Assembly: GCA_002386045.1 (NCBI GenBank) | Contig: DGEQ01000114.1 | Location: 1 to 6,299 of the forward strand | From: Hungateiclostridiaceae bacterium UBA3922 | GTDB lineage: Bacteria > Bacillota > Clostridia > Acetivibrionales > DTU013 | Length of the DNA stretch: 6,299 bases | Direction of reading: 5' to 3' | In this document: piece after piece, positions 1 to 4,872 of the stretch | Position numbering within the stretch: the stretch's first letter is position 1 | Layout of the letters: every line of letters starts with the position of its first letter | Program-made: the position numbers and the translations under genes | The notes under the pieces: generated by a model | What the model saw: the letters and a program-made list of their open reading frames with translations, nothing else | Told to the model about the DNA's origin: nothing | Databases searched by the model: none

Positions 1-161
1 TCGAAAACAAGCTGGACAGCAGTACAAAAGCCTTGTTCGACGGTTACATGCAGACACATGAACGCCTTGGGATACTGGAAAAGAAAGTGGATGAACTGTC
101 CGGAAAGTTCGACAGGCATGAAGTCGAGATAAAGGTCATAAAAGGCGGCAGGAAAATGTAA
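1..161 (+). CDS. C-terminal end of a small coiled-coil protein, function unknown (5' end outside window)
   Basis: The frame read from base 3 stays open for 52 codons and ends at TAA 159-161. The start lies left of the window. The visible tail is hydrophilic and heptad-like: a segment around ALFDGYMQTHERLGILEKK is followed by VDELSGKFDRHEVEIKVIK and a basic end GGRKM. Leu, Ile and Val spacing suggests a coiled coil. Many Clostridia encode small proteins with a similar ALFDGY...LE/IEKKV...KHE tail whose role is unknown, so I assign no function. No convincing intrinsic terminator follows. The next promoter's -35 box begins only 9 nt after the stop codon. Codon use (AGG for Arg, ATA for Ile) matches the rest of the window. 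Confidence 0.75.
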   Translation, partial: ENKLDSSTKALFDGYMQTHERLGILEKKVDELSGKFDRHEVEIKVIKGGRKM

Positions 162-169
162 TTTTCTTC

Positions 170-198
170 TTGACTATCGGGTGGTTTTAAAATAACAT
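170..198 (+). promoter_or_regulatory. SigA/sigma70-type promoter for the leader and ABC operon
   Basis: TTGACT (170-175) is followed by a 17-bp spacer and TAACAT (193-198). The -35 box matches consensus at five of six positions and the -10 at four of six, with ideal spacing and an A/T-rich stretch just before the -10. Transcription would begin near 205. This would give a leader of about 430 nt before the first ABC gene, with the small ORF beginning about 55 nt into the transcript. No better promoter is visible between 205 and 633. Assignment is by consensus only. Confidence 0.6.
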
Positions 199-258
199 AT
201 CTTAGTGTGAACACGTTTGGTGAGTGAGTTTCAAAAATACAGAAAGGAAGGAGGCAGG

Positions 259-372
259 ATGATGTTTGCAGTATTCACCAAAAATGCAATCATGGCAGCA
301 AAGGGGACAAAACTCAATATAAGCAGCGGAATGACATCAGATGACCCTGCCTCGCCCGGAAACGCTTTCTGA
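259..372 (+). CDS. Small ORF, candidate leader peptide upstream of the ABC exporter
   Basis: This 37-codon ORF begins ATGATG and ends at TGA 370-372. A strong Shine-Dalgarno AAGGAGG (248-254) lies 4 nt before the first ATG and 7 nt before the second (262), so the second ATG has the better spacing. The peptide starts MMFAVFTKNAIMAAKG and ends in a polar, Pro/Ser-rich part (DDPASPGNAF). It has no clear signal peptide or long membrane helix. It lies between the promoter and a set of mutually exclusive RNA stems, about 260 nt ahead of the ABC genes. Its stop codon falls in a small hairpin (GCTTT 364-368 with AAAGC 372-376). I do not recognise the peptide. The leader role is inferred from position, ribosome binding site and the bmrB precedent. 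Chance translation of an unstructured leader remains possible. Confidence 0.5.
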   Translation: MMFAVFTKNAIMAAKGTKLNISSGMTSDDPASPGNAF

Positions 373-396
373 AAGCTCAGCAATTCTGGAACCAGC

Positions 397-440
397 AGGC
401 CGTGGGTTATCTCCGCGCCTTTAGTATTTCGGGGCTGCGG
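397..440 (+). promoter_or_regulatory. Putative anti-terminator / anti-antiterminator stems
   Basis: Two mutually exclusive stems can be drawn. The first pairs 397-406 with 412-420 (9 pairs, C401 bulged, two G-U pairs, 5-nt loop). The second pairs 413-419 with 433-440 (7 Watson-Crick pairs, T436 bulged). The second stem shares 413-419 with the first, and shares 433-439 with the ascending arm of the terminator hairpin at 431-456. This 1:2, 2:3, 3:4 arrangement is the logic of a transcription attenuator. Pairing was worked out by eye, with no folding energies. Confidence 0.45.
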
Positions 441-460
441 TGTGAGTTGCGGCCCCTTTT
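431..460 (+). terminator. Terminator-like hairpin in the ABC operon leader
   Basis: GGGGCTGCG (431-439) pairs with TGCGGCCCC (448-456): nine pairs including two G-U, with an 8-nt loop. TTTT follows at 457-460, then C. The stem is strong and GC-rich, but the U-run is short. It lies between the small ORF and the ABC genes, so it is best read as a conditional (attenuator) terminator and not the end of a transcription unit. Confidence 0.55.
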
Positions 461-461
461 C

Positions 462-604
462 ATTTCCGATGCGGCGAGTTCCTGCTCGCCGGTTCTGTGA
501 AGCACGACAGGAAGGGTACCAGGTAAATATCGGAGATCGACTGCAGACGCGGTACGTGGCCTGCCCCAACCATGTACAGGGGATCCGACAGGCTGCAGCT
601 GCCT
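462..604 (+). other. Structured 5' leader RNA segment, no recognised riboswitch class
   Basis: A 9-pair stem (462-470 with 529-537, one G-U) encloses two hairpins: 472-478 with 485-491 (7 bp, 6-nt loop), and 493-498 with 507-513 (6 pairs, one bulged G). This gives a three-way junction. Downstream, GCCTGCCCC (559-567) pairs with GGGG (579-582) and CAGGC (589-593) around a 6-nt asymmetric bulge. CTGCAG at 541-546 can pair with CTGCAG at 593-598. AGGC (590-593) can instead pair with GCCT (601-604). I looked for SAM, TPP, cobalamin, FMN, T-box, glycine, guanidine (ykkC) and c-di-GMP signatures and recognised none. The fold ends about 17 nt before the first ABC gene's ribosome binding site, so control of readthrough, stability or translation is possible. 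Confidence 0.4.
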
Positions 605-633
605 TGTGACATCAGAGCCAAGGGGGAATACGA

Positions 634-2370
634 ATGAAACGGTTACTCAGACTGATAGCGAAGCAATGGATCACATATGCACTCGGGTTTACAGCACTGG
701 TGCTGGCTATAGTGCTTGACATGTATAACCCGTACTATGTCGGCTCGATCATCGACAGGGTGATACTCGGCGGGGAACTGGCATACCTGAAGACAGCCCT
801 GCTGGCCCTGGTCGGGATCACATTCGCCCGTGCCGTGCTCGGTTATACAAAGGAATACATGTTTGACCTGTCCAGTTCAAAGGTGATAGTGGAACTGCGC
901 AAAAAGCTCTTTGACCACATACAGGGGCTTTCCTTCGCGTTCTTCGACAGGAACAATACCGGGGAACTGATGTCAAGGATAAAGGAAGACACCGACAACA
1001 TAATGAGCGCCATCTGTTACGGCTTTATGCTGTTCCTGGAGCAGGTCATCTATTTTGGAGTCGCCACGGTGATCCTGTTCACGATAGACTGGAGGCTGGC
1101 GCTGGTCAGCCTTGTGACTATGCCGCTGATAGAGTACGTGGTCTTCAGGCTTGAGAAACAGGTTGGAAAGCAGTACGAGAAAATCAGCGACCAGAGGGCA
1201 GTGCTCAATATGACTGCCCAGGAAAACATCGCCGGTGTCAGGGTGGTCAAGGCATTCGGAAGGGAAAAGCACGAGATACTCAAGTTCCTGAAACAGAACG
1301 AAGAGAATTACAGGATAAATTACGACCTTGTAAAATCCATGGCGACTTACAACCCGCTGATCGAGTTCCTGTCCAACCTCGTATCCGTGCTGGTCATCAC
1401 TGCGGGAGGCTACTTCGTGATCGGCGGAGAGATGTCGCTCGGTACGCTGGTAGCATTCAGCAACTATATCTGGATGCTGATCTGGCCGCTTCGGATGATG
1501 GGATGGCTGACAAGCGTGCTGGCCCAGTGTGTTGCGTCCGTGAAGAAGATCGACAAACTGTTCGATGAGGAGCCGGACATAAAGAACTACCAAGATCCCA
1601 AAGTCCCGGAAGAGATAAAGGGACACGTGGAGTTCAGGGATGTGTGCTTCGAGTATGACGGGGCCAGCGTGCTGAAAGACATAAACATCGATGCCAGGCC
1701 TGGCGGCACCATAGCGATAATGGGCATGACCGGGGCCGGGAAAACCACGCTGATAAACCTAATCGGCAGGTACTACGACTGCACTTCGGGCAGTGTATAT
1801 TTCGACGGCATCGATGTGAGGGAGATGGACCTTGCTGTCCTGAGGAAGAATGTATCGGTCGTTATGCAGGATACGTTCCTCTTCTCGGATACCATCGAGG
1901 CGAACATCAAGTTCGGCGCCGGCGAAGTGCCCGATGAAGTGTTCAGGGCGGCCTGCCGGGACGCGATGGTGGATGAGTTCGTGTCCCAGATGCCCGACGG
2001 CTACCAGACCGTGATAGGAGAGAGGGGCATTGGGCTTTCGGGCGGCCAGAAGCAGAGGATATCGATAGCAAGAGCCCTTGTGAGGGATGCAAAGGTACTG
2101 GTGCTGGATGACTCGACTTCCGCGCTGGACATGGAGACCGAGTACGCAATACAGTGGGCGATGGAGCGCAGGAAGGGATTCACATGCTTCATCATAGCCC
2201 ACAGGATTTCGGCTGTCAAAAACGCGGACGAGATCCTTTATTTCGAAGACGGCAGGATCGTGGAGAGGGGTACCCATGATGAACTCCTCAGGCTGCGGGG
2301 ACGGTATTATGAGACATACCGCGAGCAGTACCGCGATTATGTCGAGGCGCTTGAAAAAGAGGTGGTATGA
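634..2370 (+). CDS. Heterodimeric ABC multidrug-type exporter, subunit with degenerate Walker B (BmrC/LmrC-like)
   Basis: A 578-residue half-transporter, the normal length for an N-terminal type I exporter membrane domain fused to an ATPase domain. Six membrane segments are visible near residues 12-36, 51-75, 126-151, 153-171, 241-265 and 269-292. The typical cytoplasmic motif HIQGLSFAFFDRNNTGELMSR is present near 95-115. ATPase domain: A-loop Tyr341, Walker A GMTGAGKTT 364-372, Q-loop Gln412, signature LSGGQ 468-472, Walker B VLVLDD 488-493, D-loop SALD 496-499, H-loop His523. Residue 493, normally the catalytic Glu, is Asp (GAC at 2110-2112), as in the degenerate-site subunits of heterodimeric exporters. 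Start: ATG 634, 7 nt after AGGGGG (621-626). The stop overlaps the next gene's start by 4 nt (ATGA), so the two are translationally coupled. Likely role is ATP-driven efflux of drugs or other amphiphiles across the cytoplasmic membrane. The substrate cannot be read from sequence. Confidence 0.95.
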   Translation: MKRLLRLIAKQWITYALGFTALVLAIVLDMYNPYYVGSIIDRVILGGELAYLKTALLALVGITFARAVLGYTKEYMFDLSSSKVIVELRKKLFDHIQGLSFAFFDRNNTGELMSRIKEDTDNIMSAICYGFMLFLEQVIYFGVATVILFTIDWRLALVSLVTMPLIEYVVFRLEKQVGKQYEKISDQRAVLNMTAQENIAGVRVVKAFGREKHEILKFLKQNEENYRINYDLVKSMATYNPLIEFLSNLVSVLVITAGGYFVIGGEMSLGTLVAFSNYIWMLIWPLRMMGWLTSVLAQCVASVKKIDKLFDEEPDIKNYQDPKVPEEIKGHVEFRDVCFEYDGASVLKDINIDARPGGTIAIMGMTGAGKTTLINLIGRYYDCTSGSVYFDGIDVREMDLAVLRKNVSVVMQDTFLFSDTIEANIKFGAGEVPDEVFRAACRDAMVDEFVSQMPDGYQTVIGERGIGLSGGQKQRISIARALVRDAKVLVLDDSTSALDMETEYAIQWAMERRKGFTCFIIAHRISAVKNADEILYFEDGRIVERGTHDELLRLRGRYYETYREQYRDYVEALEKEVV

Positions 2371-4166
2371 TGCCGATAAACATTGTAAGGGAAGACGAAG
2401 AACTCAGGGAGAGCCTGAACATAACGCTGATCAGGAGGCTGCTGACATATCTCAGGCCTTACACGGCGGAGGTCATAAAGACGCTGCTCCTGATGGCTGC
2501 TGTCATCGTGGTGGAACTGTTCAACCCATACATGCTGAAACTGGGGATCGACAAGTATATAGCCGAGGGTGACTGGAAAAACCTGTTCGTGCTCGGCGGA
2601 GTAATGATAGTTGCCAATATCGTCGCAGTCGTGTGTTCGCGCCTCAGGATGCTGATAATGGGCAGGGTTTCCAACAACATCATACTGACGATAAGGCAGC
2701 AGCTTTATTCCCATATACAGAAGCTTTCGTTCTCCTTCTTCGACAGCAGGCCTACAGGCAAGATCCTCTCAAGGATCATCGGCGATGTCAACTCGCTGAA
2801 CGATGTATTTGCCAACAGCGTGACGAGCCTGGTGCCCGAGCTCGTGAAAATAGTCGCCGTGGTCGTCATCATGATGGTGATGAACTACAGGCTGGGGATA
2901 GTAGCCCTGATAACGCTGCCTTTCATGCTTGTCGTCTTTTTCTTCATTTCCACCGCGTCAAGAAAGAGATGGCAGATGCACAGGAAAAAGTCGTCGAACC
3001 TCAATGCGTTCACGCACGAGGACTTCTCAGGCATAAGGGTGGTACAGAGCTTTGCGGCGGAGCAGGAGACATCGTCGACGTTCCTCCAGCTTTGCAACGA
3101 GTGGAGAGATTCGTTCGTCAGGGCCGTCAGGATAAATGATTTCTTCTGGCCGACTACGGAAATGTCATGGGGAATAGGTACCATACTGGTTTTCTGGTTC
3201 GGATCGAGGATGATCGAAACGGGCAATATCACGCCGGGGCTGCTCGTTGCATTCTCCGGTTATGTTTCGATGTTCTGGCAACCGATAATGAACATCAGCA
3301 ATTTCTATAACCAGCTCGTCACCAATATGGCCGGTGCGGAGAGGATATTCGAGATACTCGACATAGAACCTGACATTAAAGCCAGGCCGGACGCAAAACC
3401 ACTGCCGGAGATAAAGGGAGACGTTTCTTTCAGGAACGTGACCTTCGGGTATGACGAGGGACAGGAGGTCCTTAAGGATGTCACCTTCGATGTGCCGGCA
3501 TGGCAGACGGTAGCGCTGGTGGGCTCGACAGGCGCGGGCAAGACGACCATCGTGAACCTCATAAGCAGGTTTTATGAAGTCACGTCGGGCGAAGTGCTGA
3601 TCGACGGCCACAATGTGAACGATGTGACGCTGGAAAGCCTCAGGAGCCAGATAGGCGTGATGCCGCAGGACACTTTCCTGTTCTCAGCCACCATCATGGA
3701 AAATATCCGGTACGGTAAGCTGGACGCCACGGACGAGGAAGTCATCGAGGCTGCGAAAGCCGTATCGGCCCATGACTTTATAATGAAACTGGAAAAGGGA
3801 TACCAGACCGAGGTGAATGAGCGCGGTACGAGGCTGTCGGCAGGGCAGCGGCAGTTGATTGCATTCGCCAGGGTGCTTCTGGCAAACCCGCGCATACTGA
3901 TACTTGACGAAGCAACGGCAAGTATCGATACGCATACCGAGAGGCTTGTACAGCAGGGCATACAGAAACTGCTCGAGGGAAGGACGTCCTTCGTCATAGC
4001 CCACAGGCTGTCGACCATACGCAATGCCGACAGGATCATGGTCGTGGAAGAAGGCGGAATAGCCGAATCAGGCACCCATGAAGAACTGATCAGGCTCAGG
4101 GGCCAGTACTACAATCTGTATACTTCACAGTTCAGGTTCCTGGAAGACGAAGGTGAAGCGGTCTAG
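2367..4166 (+). CDS. Heterodimeric ABC multidrug-type exporter, catalytically competent subunit (BmrD/LmrD-like)
   Basis: A 599-residue half-transporter, partner of the preceding gene. It has an N-terminal cytoplasmic extension of about 30 residues, usual for this partner. Six membrane segments lie near 33-58, 72-98, 155-173, 175-195, 265-282 and 288-310. ATPase domain: A-loop Tyr362, Walker A GSTGAGKTT 386-394, Q-loop Gln434, signature LSAGQ 490-494 (Ala for the usual Gly), Walker B ILILDE 510-515 with catalytic Glu515, D-loop ASID 518-521, H-loop His546. The LSAGQ variant would face the degenerate Walker B of the other subunit. This subunit's intact Glu515 would face the other's canonical LSGGQ, so one of the two ATP sites is active. 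Start: ATGATG at 2367. GAGGTGG just upstream fits the second ATG (2370) slightly better, which would shorten the protein by one residue. The gene ends 28 nt before a terminator-like hairpin. Confidence 0.95.
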   Translation: MMPINIVREDEELRESLNITLIRRLLTYLRPYTAEVIKTLLLMAAVIVVELFNPYMLKLGIDKYIAEGDWKNLFVLGGVMIVANIVAVVCSRLRMLIMGRVSNNIILTIRQQLYSHIQKLSFSFFDSRPTGKILSRIIGDVNSLNDVFANSVTSLVPELVKIVAVVVIMMVMNYRLGIVALITLPFMLVVFFFISTASRKRWQMHRKKSSNLNAFTHEDFSGIRVVQSFAAEQETSSTFLQLCNEWRDSFVRAVRINDFFWPTTEMSWGIGTILVFWFGSRMIETGNITPGLLVAFSGYVSMFWQPIMNISNFYNQLVTNMAGAERIFEILDIEPDIKARPDAKPLPEIKGDVSFRNVTFGYDEGQEVLKDVTFDVPAWQTVALVGSTGAGKTTIVNLISRFYEVTSGEVLIDGHNVNDVTLESLRSQIGVMPQDTFLFSATIMENIRYGKLDATDEEVIEAAKAVSAHDFIMKLEKGYQTEVNERGTRLSAGQRQLIAFARVLLANPRILILDEATASIDTHTERLVQQGIQKLLEGRTSFVIAHRLSTIRNADRIMVVEEGGIAESGTHEELIRLRGQYYNLYTSQFRFLEDEGEAV

Positions 4167-4193
4167 CCAGGCAGAAGCAAAAAGGGAAAGGGC

Positions 4194-4223
4194 GGGGGAC
4201 GGAAGTTGGACCGTCCCCCATTA
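4194..4223 (+). terminator. Terminator-like hairpin after the ABC operon
   Basis: GGGGGACGG (4194-4202) pairs perfectly with CCGTCCCCC (4211-4219), a 9-bp stem with an 8-nt loop, followed by ATTATTG instead of a clean T-run. It lies 28 nt after the second ABC gene's stop codon and immediately before the next promoter. The strong stem and position support a terminator. The weak U-tract leaves efficiency uncertain. Confidence 0.65.
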
Positions 4224-4252
4224 TTGACTGTTTTGTGATAAAGTGCTATGAA
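4224..4252 (+). promoter_or_regulatory. SigA/sigma70-type promoter with extended -10, for the acetyltransferase
   Basis: TTGACT (4224-4229) is followed by a 17-bp spacer and TATGAA (4247-4252). A TG dinucleotide at 4244-4245 forms an extended -10 (TGCTATGAA). Transcription would begin near 4259, leaving a 50-nt leader before the acetyltransferase start. The -35 box begins 5 nt after the terminator stem, so the two transcription units are packed tightly. The -35 is identical to that of the promoter at 170-198. Confidence 0.6.
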
Positions 4253-4308
4253 TAACAGTAGACCCGTGGCGGTTTCCGGCCGGGCAAAACGGGAAGGGAG
4301 CAAATGCG

Positions 4309-4827
4309 ATGGAAGGTATAAACCTTGTTGAACTGCATGCGAATGACAGGGAAAAGGCAGCCGAACTCGCGGAACTGGCAAGGGAGATATGGACCGAGCA
4401 TTACACTCCGCTGATCGGCGCCGACCAGGTAAATTACATGCTGACTAAATTCCAGAGTGCCGAAAACATCATAAACGATGTTTCGGCGGGTGGTTACAGG
4501 TATTTCATCGTGTATGACGGGCGAAAGCCCATAGGGTATTTTGCCGTCAGGCCGGAAACAGGCAGCAATGCGCTGTTCCTGAGCAAATTCTACCTTGAGA
4601 AGGGCAGCAGGGGGCGGGGCATATCCAGGATAATGCTGGACAGAATAAAGAAGATAGCCGAAGAGACCGGGTCTGAACATATATGGCTGACAGTGAACAA
4701 GCATAATGAAACGTCGATCCGGATCTACCGGAAGCTTGGCTTCAGGATCGTCGAAGACATCGTCACAGATATCGGCGGCGGTTTTGTGATGGACGATTAC
4801 AGGATGAGGCTGGATCTGGCATATTAG
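4309..4827 (+). CDS. GNAT-family N-acetyltransferase
   Basis: This 172-residue protein has the single-domain GNAT length. It should transfer acetyl from acetyl-CoA to an amine or protein amino group in the cytoplasm. The acetyl-CoA pyrophosphate-binding motif A is seen at RGRGIS (101-106) and the following helix. A beta strand before it (FLSKFYLEK, 90-98) and a strand after it (HIWLTVNKHN, 124-133) frame the fold. NETSIRIYRKLGF (133-145) is the usual motif B, with Tyr140 at the position of the common general acid. The N-terminal pattern REIWTEHYTPLIG and the overall arrangement recall PaiA-type polyamine acetyltransferases, but the substrate is not determined. Start: ATG 4309, 8 nt after AAGGGAG (4294-4300). 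The ATG at 4304 opens only a five-codon frame. The gene has its own promoter upstream and lies 45 nt before pncB. Confidence 0.9.
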   Translation: MEGINLVELHANDREKAAELAELAREIWTEHYTPLIGADQVNYMLTKFQSAENIINDVSAGGYRYFIVYDGRKPIGYFAVRPETGSNALFLSKFYLEKGSRGRGISRIMLDRIKKIAEETGSEHIWLTVNKHNETSIRIYRKLGFRIVEDIVTDIGGGFVMDDYRMRLDLAY

Positions 4828-4829
4828 GA

Positions 4830-4859
4830 GCCGGATTTTCCGGGATCCGGCAAATTTTT
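4830..4859 (+). terminator. Hairpin plus T-run in the gap before pncB
   Basis: GCCGGAT (4830-4836) pairs with ATCCGGC (4845-4851), a perfect 7-bp stem with an 8-nt loop, followed by AAATTTTT (4852-4859). The T-run is separated from the stem by three A, which is less than ideal for an intrinsic terminator. An alternative smaller hairpin, CCGGA (4831-4835) with TCCGG (4839-4843), excludes the first. The T-run touches the pncB Shine-Dalgarno directly. It may end or attenuate the acetyltransferase transcript. Confidence 0.45.
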
Positions 4860-4866
4860 GGAGGTG
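4860..4866 (+). promoter_or_regulatory. Ribosome binding site that sets the pncB start at TTG 4873
   Basis: GGAGGTG lies with 8 nt between its GGAGG core and the in-frame TTG at 4873. The first in-frame ATG (4894) is 29 nt from the core, too far for efficient initiation. The in-frame GTG at 4864 lies inside the site itself. TTG is therefore the likely start. Confidence 0.75.
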
Positions 4867-4872
4867 TCGACA

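Noticed and set aside
510..525. GGAAGGGTACCAGG resembling the T-box core sequence
   Set aside because: The T-box consensus AGGGTGGTACCGCG is not matched. The inner GG and the following CGCG are missing, no terminator follows, and the downstream genes are not amino-acid related.
231..569. A 112-codon minus-strand frame with a hydrophobic C-terminal stretch opposite the small ORF and leader
   Set aside because: It would start at TTG with no ribosome binding site, has a non-protein-like N-terminal half, and runs antisense to a promoter, small ORF and RNA stems. The hydrophobic run is simply the complement of the plus-strand small ORF.
4304..4321. ATG at 4304 as an alternative acetyltransferase start
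   Set aside because: It is out of frame and reaches TAA after five codons. ATG 4309 has proper spacing from AAGGGAG and opens the full gene.
4716..4725. Palindrome GATCCGGATC as an operator
   Set aside because: It lies inside the acetyltransferase coding sequence, spanning the ordinary codons for part of the motif B region, with no second copy near a promoter.
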